Shown here piece by piece: positions 26,598 to 35,605 of a stretch of DNA of 64,000 bases; position 1 is the first letter of the stretch, and each line of letters starts with the position of its first letter. This DNA is from Streptomyces luomodiensis (lineage in GTDB: Bacteria > Actinomycetota > Actinomycetes > Streptomycetales > Streptomycetaceae), in the NCBI RefSeq assembly GCF_031679605.1, contig NZ_CP117522.1:1674001-1738000 (forward strand), in the 5' to 3' direction. The notes below the pieces were generated by a model. The model saw only the letters and a program-made list of their open reading frames with translations. It was not told the origin of the DNA and did not search any database. The position numbers and the translations under genes were made by a program.

Positions 26598-26621
26598 CGT
26601 CATGTCATTTATCGTGTGTCC

Positions 26622-27092
26622 ATGACACACCGGCTGCGTTCCGTCGGACTGGAGTACGCCGAGACCGCCCCGGTGCGGCTCGTCTTCGTCGCCGAGATCT
26701 CGGCCGCTCCGGAGGCGGTGTTCGAGGCGCTCGCCGACGTCGAGGGCTGGCCGCGGTGGTACCGGCAGGTGACCGGGGCCCGCCCCACGGACGGCGGCAA
26801 GGGCAGGGAGATCCGTCTCAAGGGCGGCACCCTCTTCCATGAGACGGTCATGGCGGCGGATCCGCACGAGCGCTACGCCTACCGCGTCGACGAGACCAAC
26901 GCACCGGGGCTGCGGGCCCTGCTGGAGGAGTGGACGCTGCGGCCCTCGGGCGGCGGGACCGTGGTGCGCTACGTCTTCGCGCTGGACGGCACGGCGCTGC
27001 TGCGCGGTGCCGTGCGGGTGCTGCGGCCGGGTCTGCGGCGCGCGTTCCACCAGGCGGTGCGGACCCTGGACCGCCGGCTGGCGGCGGCCTGA
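26622..27092 (+). CDS. SRPBCC (polyketide cyclase/dehydrase-like) family protein
   Basis: A 156-residue START-like fold. The strand-helix opening VRLVFVAEISAAPEAVFEAL then ADVEGWPRWYRQV is the diagnostic SRPBCC pattern, followed by beta strands and a C-terminal long helix. These proteins bind hydrophobic ligands, and many annotated members in actinomycetes have no known substrate. A GTG six bases earlier is an alternative start. It sits 24 bases after the DeoR gene and probably shares its transcript. Confidence 0.85.
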   Translation: MTHRLRSVGLEYAETAPVRLVFVAEISAAPEAVFEALADVEGWPRWYRQVTGARPTDGGKGREIRLKGGTLFHETVMAADPHERYAYRVDETNAPGLRALLEEWTLRPSGGGTVVRYVFALDGTALLRGAVRVLRPGLRRAFHQAVRTLDRRLAAA

Positions 27093-27097
27093 CGTCC

Positions 27098-27122
27098 GTA
27101 CCGGCCCGGGGTCGGCCGGTAC
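27098..27122. terminator. Hairpin between convergent SRPBCC and cysteine synthase-like genes
   Basis: GTACCGGCC pairs with GGCCGGTAC around a seven-base loop. Its position just after the SRPBCC stop and between convergent genes fits a bidirectional terminator. Confidence 0.6.
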
Positions 27123-27181
27123 GTCAATCGGGCCGCCAGTCGGCCCGCCAGTCGGTCCGTCAGTCGGTACGTCAGTCGGTC
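27122..27181. repeat. Five 12-bp tandem repeats at the 3' end of the cysteine synthase-like gene
   Basis: Units of the form CGTCAGTCGGTC (variants CGCCAGTCGGCC and CGTCAATCGGGC) occur five times in register. The last unit contains the stop codon of the leftward gene, so the repeat straddles the end of the coding sequence. Confidence 0.7.
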
Positions 27182-28293
27182 CAGGTGCCGGTGGCGAGAA
27201 AGACGTCGAGCGTCTTCGCATGGGGCTCGATGTCCAGTCCCTGCTCCTCCAGCCACGCGTCCGAGTAGTACTTGTCCAGATACCGCTCCCCCGGATCGCA
27301 CAACAGCGTCACCACGCTCCCGGTCCGCCCCGCGGCGACCATCTCGGCGACGATCCGCAGCGCGCTCCACAGCCCGGTCCCCGTGGAGCCGCCCGCCCTG
27401 CGGCCGATGACCCGCTCCAGGGCGCGGACGGCCGCGACGCTCGCCGCGTCCGGGACCTTCATCATCCGGTCGATCGCGCCCGGTACGAAGCTGGGCTCCA
27501 TCCGGGGGCGGCCGATGCCCTCGATGCGTGAGCCGTGGTCGCTGGAGGCACCGGTGTCGTGGTGCACCCAGCCGTCGAAGAAGCAGGAGTTCTCCGGGTC
27601 GGCGACGCACACCCGGGTGTCGTACTGCATGTAGTGGACGTAGCGGGCGATGGTCGCCGAGGTGCCGCCGGTACCCGCCGTGGCCACGACCCACGCCGGT
27701 TCGGGATAGCGCTCCAGACGCAGCTGCTGATAGATCGACTCGGCGATGTTGTTGTTGCCGCGCCAGTCCGTGGCCCGCTCGGCGTAGGTGAACTGGTCCA
27801 TGTAGTGGCCCCCGGACTCCGCCGCGAGGGTGATGGACTCCTCGTACATCGTCCGCGGGTCGTCCACGAAATGGCATTGGCCGCCATGGAATTCGATCAG
27901 GCGGCACTTCTCCCGGCTGGTCGTGCGGGGCATCACCGCGATGAAGGGCACTCCGATCAGCTTGGCGAAGTACGCCTCGGATACGGCGGTCGAGCCGCTG
28001 GATGCCTCGATCACGGGCTTGCCCGGCCGGATCCAGCCGTTGCACAGCCCGTAGAGGAACAGCGAACGTGCCAGACGGTGCTTGAGACTCCCCGTGGGGT
28101 GGGTGGACTCGTCCTTGAGGTAGAGGTCGATCCCCCAGCGCTCGGGCAGCGGGAAGCTCAGCAGATGGGTGTCCGCGGACCGCTGGGCGTCCGCCTGCAC
28201 CTTGCGGACCGCCTCCTTCAGCCACCCGCGGTAGCCGTGGTCGCTGCGGTCCACGTCGATCGTCTCGGTGATTCCGCCCGCCGTGCCGTCCAA
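27172..28293 (-). CDS. PLP-dependent cysteine synthase-family enzyme (Cds1-like)
   Basis: A 373-residue fold-type II PLP enzyme. The PLP lysine is in PTGSLKHRL, followed by [20 protein letters not shown] and [15 protein letters not shown]. The length and the [16 protein letters not shown] block resemble mycobacterial Rv3684 (Cds1), a cysteine desulfhydrase, rather than ordinary O-acetylserine sulfhydrylase. The reaction could be H2S release from cysteine, but this is by resemblance. The TTG start is supported by GGAGGAG seven bases upstream with no better in-frame ATG or GTG. Cytosolic; no partner genes next to it. Confidence 0.82.
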   Translation of the reverse strand: MDGTAGGITETIDVDRSDHGYRGWLKEAVRKVQADAQRSADTHLLSFPLPERWGIDLYLKDESTHPTGSLKHRLARSLFLYGLCNGWIRPGKPVIEASSGSTAVSEAYFAKLIGVPFIAVMPRTTSREKCRLIEFHGGQCHFVDDPRTMYEESITLAAESGGHYMDQFTYAERATDWRGNNNIAESIYQQLRLERYPEPAWVVATAGTGGTSATIARYVHYMQYDTRVCVADPENSCFFDGWVHHDTGASSDHGSRIEGIGRPRMEPSFVPGAIDRMMKVPDAASVAAVRALERVIGRRAGGSTGTGLWSALRIVAEMVAAGRTGSVVTLLCDPGERYLDKYYSDAWLEEQGLDIEPHAKTLDVFLATGTWTD

Positions 28294-28472
28294 CGCCCAC
28301 TCCTCCTGCTTGTGCCCGTGCCCAGCCCGAGTGGCATACTCGTGCCGGTTCGCTCCTCATTGTCCCCCGGTGCGCCCTGGTGTCCCGGGCCGGTCACGGG
28401 CACACTGCGCAGCAGGGAAAATGAGAGGCGGCGGCACATGTGCCCGTCGGAGCCATCGGGGAGGCGGTTGTG

Positions 28473-28805
28473 ATGGCCGATACCGAGTTCAACGCCAGGG
28501 GAGTGCGGATCGAGCGGTTCCTGCGCTCGGTCACCCGCGCCGGACAGGTCTTGATCAAGGACGGCAGGCTGGAGTTGCTGACCAGTTACGGCCGCGAGAT
28601 CGACAGCGCGCCGGTGCAGTCGGTCCGCGCCAGCAAGCCCTGGTTCGTGGACGGGGACCAGGCCATGGCCACCGTGAACGGCACCCGCTACCGCCTCACC
28701 CTCGGCTCCCAGGACACCAAGTCCACCTCGGCCAAGTCCGGCTCCGGCACCGCCAGCCGCTTCCTCGACGCCGTCCGGTCGGCCCGGGGGCGCACCCGGA
28801 AGTAG
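28473..28805 (+). CDS. Conserved hypothetical protein
   Basis: A 110-residue soluble protein. It begins MADTEFNARGVRIERFLRSV, with alternating strands such as GRLELLTSYGREIDSAPVQS and a basic C-terminus, consistent with a small beta-barrel or PH-like fold, but I do not recognise the family. The ATG at 28473 has GGGGAGG seven bases upstream, so the longer frame from 28440 is not used. It is divergent from the cysteine synthase-like gene and followed by a gap of about 190 bases. Confidence 0.65.
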   Translation: MADTEFNARGVRIERFLRSVTRAGQVLIKDGRLELLTSYGREIDSAPVQSVRASKPWFVDGDQAMATVNGTRYRLTLGSQDTKSTSAKSGSGTASRFLDAVRSARGRTRK

Positions 28806-28993
28806 GGGGGCGGCCGAGTTGCGCAGGCGCGCGGTGGGACCGACCCTGGACGCGTATCAGTATCACTGAGGGTCAACAAGCGGTGACGCTGAGAACCGTC
28901 CCACCGGTCGCGCCCAGCAGCCACCACTGCTGAACGTGTTCGTCGCCCGCATCTGCATCAGGCTAGCCCCAACTTCTTCAGGGAGTCGCAGCC

Positions 28994-29731
28994 GTGATCA
29001 GTCGTCCTAGCAGGCATTGCACGGTGGAGCTCCAGGCCCTGCCGTCGCGGATCGGACAGGTCCGCAGAATCGTGTCGGCGCAACTGCGCTACTGGCATCT
29101 GGATCCGCTCATCGACCCGGCGGCGCTCGGCGTCACCGAACTGCTCACCAATGTGCATCGGCACGCCGAGCCGGACAAACAGTGCACGGTGGAGATCGCC
29201 CTCATGCTGGACCGGCTGACGGTTTCGGTCCGCGACCAGGATCCCCGGCTGCCCCGCCTCCGCGACTGTGATCCCGTCTCCACGCACGGCAGGGGGCTCG
29301 CGCTGGTCGCGGCCGTCAGCCAGAGCTGGGGAATGCACGCGCGGGACGACGGCAGCGGGAAGGTGGTCTGGTTCACGCTGGCCGTGCCGCGCTCCACCAC
29401 CACCGCCACGTCGCCCTTCGCGGCGCATGGAGCGGGCCGCAGCGCGCCGCCCCGCCGCACGGACGTCTCCCGCCCGGCACCGGCGCCCGCCGCGCCCATC
29501 ACCGGTCCCGCGCCCATCACCGGCCCGGCGCCGATCAGCGGTCCCGCGCCCGAGCCCGCCACCGCCCCGGCGCCGGCCCCCGCACCCGTCACCCCGGCTC
29601 CCGCACCCGTGGCTCCGGCACCGGCCCCGACCCCCGTCGCCCCGGCGCCCGCACCGGCCGTCGCGCCCGCTCCGGCGCCCGCAGTGCGCGATCGAGCCCC
29701 CGCGGCCGCCCGGTCGGCCGTATCCCCCTGA
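28994..29731 (+). CDS. Anti-sigma-type ATP-binding protein with Ala/Pro-rich tail
   Basis: A 245-residue protein. Residues 1-130 are a GHKL ATPase of the RsbW/SpoIIAB type: N-box GVTELLTNVHRHAEPDKQ, G1-like RDQDPRLP and G2 STHGRGLALVAAVS. Residues 150-245 are a Pro/Ala-rich tail with repeats of APAPAP and ITGPAP, likely unstructured and perhaps a tether. The GTG start has AGGGAG nine bases upstream. No sigma factor gene is adjacent. A strong hairpin follows the stop. Confidence 0.85.
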   Translation: MISRPSRHCTVELQALPSRIGQVRRIVSAQLRYWHLDPLIDPAALGVTELLTNVHRHAEPDKQCTVEIALMLDRLTVSVRDQDPRLPRLRDCDPVSTHGRGLALVAAVSQSWGMHARDDGSGKVVWFTLAVPRSTTTATSPFAAHGAGRSAPPRRTDVSRPAPAPAAPITGPAPITGPAPISGPAPEPATAPAPAPAPVTPAPAPVAPAPAPTPVAPAPAPAVAPAPAPAVRDRAPAAARSAVSP

Positions 29732-29737
29732 GCGAGC

Positions 29738-29761
29738 GTCCCGCCTCCCGCGAGGCGGGAC
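29738..29761 (+). terminator. Hairpin terminator after the ATP-binding protein gene
   Basis: GTCCCGCCTC pairs with GAGGCGGGAC around the loop CCGC, a ten-base perfect stem beginning seven bases after the stop codon. Confidence 0.75.
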
Positions 29762-29777
29762 GGCCTGACAACGTTCT

Positions 29778-29795
29778 GTACCTACTAGTGTGTAC
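29778..29795. promoter_or_regulatory. Candidate TetR-type operator before DUF4865
   Basis: GTACCTACTAGTGTGTAC has 14 of 18 positions symmetric, built from the core ACTAGT flanked by GTAC on each side. It overlaps a likely -10 region nine bases before the DUF4865 start. TetR repressors commonly control DUF4865 genes elsewhere, but no TetR gene is adjacent here. Confidence 0.45.
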
Positions 29796-29804
29796 GCTGA
29801 CGCC

Positions 29805-30404
29805 ATGACGTCACCGATGCTCGCCATGCAGTACCGGATCACCCTGCCCGCCGACTACGACATGCGGATCATCCGGCGCCGGGTGGAGACGAAAGGGCCG
29901 CTGCTCGACGACTTCCCGGGACTGGGCCTCAAGGCGTACGGCATCCGTGAGCGCGGTGTGGACGGCTCGCCGGTCCATCAGTACGCCCCGTTCTATCTGT
30001 GGACCGCGCCCGAGGCCATGAACCGCTTCCTGTGGGGGCCCGGATTCCAGGGCATCGTCCGGGACTTCGGCAGGCCCCCGGTCGAGCACTGGCACGGGCT
30101 CGCCTTCGAACGGGGCCCGGCCACGGGCGCCGTACCACGCGCCGCCACCCGCCACGCCACGCCGGTCCCGGCCGCCGCCGACCCGGCGGCCGCCGTCGAG
30201 GACGCGCTGGCGCGGCTGGCCGAACGGGCCCTCACGGACGGCGTCCACGCGGCGGCCCTCGGCATCGACCCGCGCGGCTGGGAGCTGATCCACTTCACCC
30301 TCTGGGAGGACTCCGCACCGCCCTCGGAGCCCGGCGACCGCTACCAGGTGCTCCATGTGTCGGCCCCGGACCTGGACGCACTCCCCCGGGGACGGCAGTG
30401 GTGA
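29805..30404 (+). CDS. DUF4865 family protein
   Basis: A 199-residue soluble protein. The block MRIIRRRVETKGPLLDDFPG followed by LGLKAYGIRERG and the tail YQVLHVSAPDLDALPRGRQW match the DUF4865 family, whose biochemical function is unknown but which resembles monooxygenase-like alpha/beta proteins. The ATG at 29805 is chosen over an in-frame start at 29790 because the shorter form begins the family alignment directly. A palindromic operator lies just upstream. Confidence 0.85.
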   Translation: MTSPMLAMQYRITLPADYDMRIIRRRVETKGPLLDDFPGLGLKAYGIRERGVDGSPVHQYAPFYLWTAPEAMNRFLWGPGFQGIVRDFGRPPVEHWHGLAFERGPATGAVPRAATRHATPVPAAADPAAAVEDALARLAERALTDGVHAAALGIDPRGWELIHFTLWEDSAPPSEPGDRYQVLHVSAPDLDALPRGRQW

Positions 30405-30489
30405 CCGCCGTAAGGACGGCTCCCGGCGGCCTCGGCGACCTCGCCGCACGGCCTGGCGCGGCGGTTCGCCCGGTCCGGCAGCAGCCGGC

Positions 30490-31719
30490 TCAGCTCACGC
30501 CCAGCGCCGCCAAGGGGTCGTCCAGTACCGGCTGCCACGCCAACTCCGCCGCCCCCACCAGGCTGTTGTAGTCCAGCGTGCACGGCAGGATCGGGACGCC
30601 CCCGCTCCGGCCCCACAGGCTCCGCTCCGCCACCACCGCGCGCAGCCGCTCCGGGTCGGCCTCCAGGAGCTCGCGGTGCAGCCCGCCGAGGATGATGCGG
30701 TCGGGATTGAGGATGTTGACCAGGTTGGCGAGTCCGAGGCCGAGGCGGTCGATGAGCTGCTCGACGGCGGCCCGTACGGACCCATCCGTGGGGTACTCCT
30801 CGCGCAGCAGGTCGCGGGCCTGCTGCAACAGGGACAGCTCCGGGCCCGGGTCGCGCCCGGCCGCCGTGAGGAAGGCGAGCGGGTCGGCCTCGATGTCCAG
30901 ACAGCCACGGCTGCCGCAGTGACAGGGCGGGCCCTCGGGGTTGACGGTCAGATGGCCCACCTCGAGGGCGAGCCCCGCGCTGCCCGTGTGCAGCCGTCCG
31001 TCCAGCACCAGCGCGCCGCCGACGCCCCGGTGCCCGGTGGCGACACAGAGCAGGTGCTGGGCGCCGCCGCCCGCGCCGTGGCGGTGTTCGGCGAGCGCGG
31101 CCAGGTTGACGTCGTTGCCCGCGAAGCCCATGAGCGGCCCCCGGTCGTCGCCGCGGACGCCCGCGGCGGCCAGGCTGCGGGTGAACAGCTCGCGCACCGG
31201 AGCGCCCGCGGGCCAGGCGACGTGCAGCGGGTTCAGGGCGGTGCCCTCCGGTTCGGCGACCGCGGACGGGACGGCGAGCCCCGCGCCCACACAGCGGCGG
31301 CCGGTTTCCCGCAGCAGCTGGGCACCGGCCTCGACGACCGCGTCGATGACGTGTGCCGGGTCCGCGGGCACGGTCATGCAGCCCGGGGCGGTGGCCACGA
31401 TCCGGCCGCCGAGCCCGACGAGCGCCGCCCGGAAACCGTCGGCGTGCACCTGGGCGGCGAGCACGACCGGCCCGTGGGGGGCGATCGAGAGCCGGTGCGA
31501 GGGACGACCCTGCGCCCCGGCGGCCCCGAGCGGCCGCGAGTCCACCTGGATCAGGCCGAGCGCCTCCAACTCGGCGGCGACGGCGCCCGCGGTCGCGCGG
31601 GTCACCCCGAGTTCGGCCGTGAGCACGGCGCGGGTGGGGGCGCGGCCGGTGTGGACGAGCTCCAGCGCCGGGCCGAGAGCGCTTCGGCCGCGCTCGAGCC
31701 TTGTCCGTGTCTGGGTCAC
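30490..31719 (-). CDS. ROK family transcriptional regulator
   Basis: A 409-residue ROK repressor. An N-terminal winged HTH (TRAVLTAELGVTRATAGAVA) precedes the sugar-kinase-like fold with the zinc motif CHCGSRGCLD, the ATP-binding-like GHRGVGGALVLDG and ILNPDRIILGG. Because it has an HTH, it is a regulator rather than a glucokinase; the ligand is probably a sugar or amino sugar. The GTG at 31719 is chosen over an upstream start at 31758. Only 17 bases separate it from the divergent MFS gene, so both promoters must overlap and the transporter is the obvious target. Confidence 0.88.
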   Translation of the reverse strand: MTQTRTRLERGRSALGPALELVHTGRAPTRAVLTAELGVTRATAGAVAAELEALGLIQVDSRPLGAAGAQGRPSHRLSIAPHGPVVLAAQVHADGFRAALVGLGGRIVATAPGCMTVPADPAHVIDAVVEAGAQLLRETGRRCVGAGLAVPSAVAEPEGTALNPLHVAWPAGAPVRELFTRSLAAAGVRGDDRGPLMGFAGNDVNLAALAEHRHGAGGGAQHLLCVATGHRGVGGALVLDGRLHTGSAGLALEVGHLTVNPEGPPCHCGSRGCLDIEADPLAFLTAAGRDPGPELSLLQQARDLLREEYPTDGSVRAAVEQLIDRLGLGLANLVNILNPDRIILGGLHRELLEADPERLRAVVAERSLWGRSGGVPILPCTLDYNSLVGAAELAWQPVLDDPLAALGVS

Positions 31720-31736
31720 GCCCCTATTCTCACTTT

Positions 31737-33026
31737 GTGCCGACTCGAAACAAAACACGGACGGCCACCCGGGGCGCGCGCCGCTCCGCCACCACCGATC
31801 GTGACCTCGCCCGACTCCGCGCCGCCATCACCGCGTTCTTCTTCCTCGACGGCTTCGTGTTCGCCGGATGGGTCGCCCGTATCCCCGCGGTCAAGGACCA
31901 GACGAGCGCCTCGGAGGGCGCGCTGGGGCTGGCCCTGCTCGGGGTGTCCGCGGGCGGGACGGCCACGATGATGGCGACCGGACGGCTCTGCCGTCGCTTC
32001 GGCAACCACCCGACGACGGTCGCCGCCGGGGCGCTGTTCGCGGCCTCCGTCGCGCTGCCGCCGCTGACCCACTCCGCACTCGCCCTCGGGCTGGTGCTGC
32101 TCGTCTTCGGCACCGGGTTCGGCGCGCTCAACGTGGCCATGAACAGCGCGGCCGTCGATCTCATCGCCGCCCTGCGCCGTCCGGTCATGCCCGGTTTCCA
32201 CGCCGCCTTCAGCCTGGGCGGGATGGCCGGGGCCGGGCTGGGCGGACTGATAGCCGATCACCTCTCCCCCACCCGCCATCTGGCGCTGCTCGCGGTCTTC
32301 GGGCTGCTGCTCGCGGCGGCCGCGGGCCGGACGCTGCTCACGCAGCCGGTGCCCTCGCCACCGGTGCCCTCGCCGCCGGGGGACGTCGAGCCGCCGGCCG
32401 AGTCGGCAGCCGGGCCGGGGTCCGGGGCGGCTGCCGCCGCCCCCGAGCCATCGCCCGGGGCGCGGCCGGGCCGCGTCCGGTGGCTCGTCGCCGTCTTCGG
32501 CCTGATCGCGCTCTGCACGGCGTACGGCGAGGGCGCGATGGCCGACTGGGCCGCGCTCCATCTGCACCAGGACCTCGACGCGTCCGCCGGACTCGCCGCC
32601 GCGGGCTACTCCGTCTTCGCCCTGATGATGGCCGTCGGCCGGCTGACCGGCACCGCGCTGCTCGAACGGCTCGGCCAGACCAGGACGTTGATCGCGGGCG
32701 GCGCCACCGCCGCGGCCGGCATGCTGCTGGGCTCGCTCGCGCCCACGGTCTGGCTCGCGCTCCTCGGCTTCGCGGTCACCGGGCTGGGGCTGGCCAACCT
32801 CTTCCCGGTCGCGATCGCACGGGCCGGCGCGCTGACCGGACCGGGCGGGGTCGCCGCGGCCTCCACACTCGGCTACGGCGGCATGCTGCTGGGCCCGCCC
32901 ACGATCGGCTTCCTCGCCGACTGGTACTCGCTGCCCGTCGCGCTCACCACGGTCGCGGCGCTGGCGGCGGTGGCGGCGGTCGTCGCGTACGGGACGCGGA
33001 ACGCCACGCGGCCGTCCGGGAGTTGA
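31737..33026 (+). CDS. MFS transporter, divergent from ROK regulator
   Basis: A 429-residue twelve-helix permease. The opening FFFLDGFVFAGWVARIPAVK and the MATGRLCRRFGNHPTT loop between helices 2 and 3 fit sugar- or drug-exporting MFS families like YbjJ or FucP types. A Pro/Ala/Gly-rich cytoplasmic loop (about 205-255) separates the two six-helix halves. The GTG at 31737 is the best start (frame open to 31701), although no clear ribosome site is visible, which suggests leaderless translation. Likely regulated by the adjacent ROK protein. Confidence 0.82.
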   Translation: MPTRNKTRTATRGARRSATTDRDLARLRAAITAFFFLDGFVFAGWVARIPAVKDQTSASEGALGLALLGVSAGGTATMMATGRLCRRFGNHPTTVAAGALFAASVALPPLTHSALALGLVLLVFGTGFGALNVAMNSAAVDLIAALRRPVMPGFHAAFSLGGMAGAGLGGLIADHLSPTRHLALLAVFGLLLAAAAGRTLLTQPVPSPPVPSPPGDVEPPAESAAGPGSGAAAAAPEPSPGARPGRVRWLVAVFGLIALCTAYGEGAMADWAALHLHQDLDASAGLAAAGYSVFALMMAVGRLTGTALLERLGQTRTLIAGGATAAAGMLLGSLAPTVWLALLGFAVTGLGLANLFPVAIARAGALTGPGGVAAASTLGYGGMLLGPPTIGFLADWYSLPVALTTVAALAAVAAVVAYGTRNATRPSGS

Positions 33027-33110
33027 CCCCTCCCCGGCCGGCCGCCCCTTCGCCCGCCCCTCCTCCGGCGCGGCTCGGGTTCTGTCGGTGGTGGCTGGCA
33101 TGATGCGCCC

Positions 33111-33845
33111 ATGGAGACTGCCGCGTTGATCGAGATCCTGGACCGCGAGGGCCGGCTGCTGGCCGCCGCCGCGGCCGAGGCCGGGGTGGACGCCCCGGTG
33201 CCCACCTGTCCCGGCTGGCGGGTCAGGGATCTGCTGGAGCATCTGGGCGGGGTGCATCTGTGGGCCACGCGCTTCGTCGCCGAGGGGCTGACGGAGCGGG
33301 TGCCGGCGCCGGCCGCGCCGGAGCTGGACGCGGCCGGGCTGGTGGCGTGGTACCGCGAGTGCCACCGCGCGCTCGTGGACACGCTGACCGCCGCCGATCC
33401 GGAGGTGAAGTGCTTCACCTTTCTGCCCGCGCCGTCCCCGCTGGAGTTCTGGGCCCGGCGCCAGGCCCATGAGACGGCCGTCCACCGGGTCGACGCGGAA
33501 GCGGCGCGGGGCGGGGACTTCTCCCGGTGCACCCCGGAGTTCGCCGCCGACGGGGTCGACGAGCTGCTGATCGGCTTCCACAGCCTGGCGCGGTCCCGGG
33601 TGCGCACGGAGGTCCCGCGCACCCTCCGCGTGAGCGCCTCGGACCGGGACGCGGTCTGGACGATACGGCTGTCGGAAGACGTACCGCGGATCGAGCGCGG
33701 CGGTGAGGGCGCGGCCGACTGTGAGCTCGGCGGGCCGGCCCACGATCTCTATCTCGCGCTCTGGAACCGGCTGCCGATCACCGCGCTGAGCGTGGCGGGC
33801 GACGCGGAGCTGGCCACGCTCTGGCGGGAGCGCTCGGGCGTCTGA
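33111..33845 (+). CDS. Maleylpyruvate isomerase-family mycothiol-dependent enzyme
   Basis: A 244-residue protein of the DinB/MDMPI fold. The N-terminal helical bundle carries PTCPGWRVRDLLEHLGGVHL and the metal-site histidine region RRQAHETAVHRVDAE, features of the actinobacterial mycothiol-dependent maleylpyruvate isomerase family. Members isomerise or modify substrates using mycothiol; the specific substrate is not indicated by its neighbours. The ATG start opens METAALIEILDREG. It stands alone between an MFS gene and a DUF4442 gene. Confidence 0.85.
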   Translation: METAALIEILDREGRLLAAAAAEAGVDAPVPTCPGWRVRDLLEHLGGVHLWATRFVAEGLTERVPAPAAPELDAAGLVAWYRECHRALVDTLTAADPEVKCFTFLPAPSPLEFWARRQAHETAVHRVDAEAARGGDFSRCTPEFAADGVDELLIGFHSLARSRVRTEVPRTLRVSASDRDAVWTIRLSEDVPRIERGGEGAADCELGGPAHDLYLALWNRLPITALSVAGDAELATLWRERSGV

Positions 33846-33898
33846 TGCGCCGGTCACATCGGTTACCGGCGAGTAGGGTGTCGTGTTAGCTTCGCGTC

Positions 33899-34384
33899 AT
33901 GTCTCGTCGTTCGATGTCTCCGCGCGGTCTGCGGCGCGCGATGAACTGCTGGCCGCCCTACCTGTTCGCCGGGGTACGGGTGGTCCACCTGGCCGAGGAC
34001 TGGAGCAGCGCTCGGGTCAGGCTGCGGCTGCGCCGCTTCAACGCCAACTACGTGGGCACCCAATTCGGCGGTTCGCTGTTCTCGATGAGTGACCCGTTCT
34101 GGATGCTGCTGGTGATGAACCGGCTGGGCCGGGAGTACATCGTCTGGGACAAGGCCGGCGAGATCGACTTCGTCTCGCCCGGCCGCGGCGATGTGTTCGC
34201 CGACTTCAAGCTCACCGAGGAGCGCCTGGAGGAGATCCTGGAGGCCACGGCGGACGGCGGCAAGGCGCTGCCGTGGTTCGAGAACGACGTCGTCGCCGCG
34301 GACGGTACGGTCGTGGCACGCGTGCGGAAGCAACTGTATGTGCGCCGGAAGCGTCGTGACGGGCAGCGGGCCGGGGCGGACTGA
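33899..34384 (+). CDS. DUF4442 hot-dog-fold protein
   Basis: A 161-residue hot-dog-fold protein of the DUF4442/YiiD C-terminal group. The pattern WPPYLFAGVRVVHLAEDWSS, then FNANYVGTQFGGSLFSMSDP and the strand EIDFVSPGRGDVFADFKL are typical. Members are thioesterase-like but an activity is not established. It is followed at 46 bases by a small membrane protein. Confidence 0.82.
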   Translation: MSRRSMSPRGLRRAMNCWPPYLFAGVRVVHLAEDWSSARVRLRLRRFNANYVGTQFGGSLFSMSDPFWMLLVMNRLGREYIVWDKAGEIDFVSPGRGDVFADFKLTEERLEEILEATADGGKALPWFENDVVAADGTVVARVRKQLYVRRKRRDGQRAGAD

Positions 34385-34430
34385 CCCGGCACCGGCCGAC
34401 GGACACCAGGCGACGGAGGGCTGATACGAG

Positions 34431-34673
34431 ATGACCGGACCCCGTTCCCAGGACGAACGCGACGCGCTCACCGTCGAGATCGTGTTCGCCCTCGTCACGG
34501 CCGCTCTGCTGGCGGCCGTGCTCTACGTCGCGGTCGCGAGCCCCGCGCTCTTCGACGACCTGGGCCGGGCCCAGGAGACGGCTTGGCAGACGGCCGCCTT
34601 CGCCGCGGCCACCGTCGGGTTCACGGTCCGCCTGGTGCGGGTGCTGTGGCTCTTCTCCCGGCAGCGGCGCTGA
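34431..34673 (+). CDS. DUF6332 small membrane protein
   Basis: An 80-residue protein with two predicted membrane helices, around 18-38 and 50-70, between a hydrophilic start (MTGPRSQDERDALTVEIVFA) and a basic end. This layout is the Streptomyces DUF6332 family, of unknown function. Its stop TGA shares one base with the ATG of the next gene, so the two are translationally coupled. Confidence 0.82.
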   Translation: MTGPRSQDERDALTVEIVFALVTAALLAAVLYVAVASPALFDDLGRAQETAWQTAAFAAATVGFTVRLVRVLWLFSRQRR

Positions 34674-35578
34674 TGGCCCCGGGTCCGCGGCCGTCACACT
34701 GGCAATGCGCGGGATCGCGCTGGGACCGCCGCGGGCCCGCGCTGGTCTGGCGCCACCCGCTCCACGGTGAACGGATCTCCCCGCTGACGCCGGACCGCCC
34801 GCTCTCCTTCACCACCGGGCCCCGGCGCGAGTGCGTCGGCGTCCGCAGGGGCGCCCGGCACACCCCCTGCCCGGCCGGGGCCGAGGTCCCGGCCGCCGCC
34901 GTCCCCGCCCAGTGCCCGGACTGCGCCCGGCTGGACCGCTCGTACTCCGTGGCCGCCGACACCCGTACCGACGATCCGCGCCCTTACGACGTCTATCTCG
35001 CCTGGTTCGGCCCGGAACTGCTCAAGGTCGGGATCACCGCGGCCGAGCGGGAGGGGGCCCGGCTGCTGGAGCAGGCCGCGCTCTCGTACTGCCTGCTGGG
35101 CCGTGGCCCGCTGATGGCCGCGCGGCGCGCCGAGGCCGTGCTGGGCGCCGCGCTCGGCGTCCCGGACCGCTTCCCCTACGCCGCCAAGCGCGCCGCCCGC
35201 GAGGCCCCGCCGCCCCCGGAGCGGCGGGCGGCCGACCTCGCCGCGCTCCACCGGCGGGCGCGCGGCCTGAGCGGTCTGCCGGAGTCGCTGGCCCTGGCGC
35301 CGTTCGAGCCCGTGCACCATGACGCGGCGTTCCATCTGGACCGGGTGCGCCCCGCGCTGGGGCTGATCCAGCTCGTCCCCGGGGCCACCGTGGTCGGCCG
35401 TATCGACGCCGTGGCGGGCCCGGACATCCATCTGACCTCGACGGACGGCCGGACCCTGCTGCTGGACACCCGCCGGCTGGCGGGCTGGCCCCTGGCTTCG
35501 GCCGCGGCGGACGCCCCGACGACGGCGCCGGTGGCGGCGTGGGAACGGGAAGCCGAGGCCCCAGAGGGACTGTTCTGA
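34673..35578 (+). CDS. DUF2797 domain-containing protein
   Basis: A 301-residue soluble protein with several cysteines, including CPDCARLDRSYS near residue 80, followed by YDVYLAWFGPELLKVGITAA, the core of the DUF2797 family. That core resembles the GIY-YIG-like fold (VGIT), though the nuclease residues were not verified. Function is unknown. It starts on an ATG overlapping the preceding stop by one base and is thus coupled to the DUF6332 gene. Confidence 0.82.
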   Translation: MAPGPRPSHWQCAGSRWDRRGPALVWRHPLHGERISPLTPDRPLSFTTGPRRECVGVRRGARHTPCPAGAEVPAAAVPAQCPDCARLDRSYSVAADTRTDDPRPYDVYLAWFGPELLKVGITAAEREGARLLEQAALSYCLLGRGPLMAARRAEAVLGAALGVPDRFPYAAKRAAREAPPPPERRAADLAALHRRARGLSGLPESLALAPFEPVHHDAAFHLDRVRPALGLIQLVPGATVVGRIDAVAGPDIHLTSTDGRTLLLDTRRLAGWPLASAAADAPTTAPVAAWEREAEAPEGLF

Positions 35579-35605
35579 CCGCCGCGTACCCGGGAGCCGT
35601 TACGT

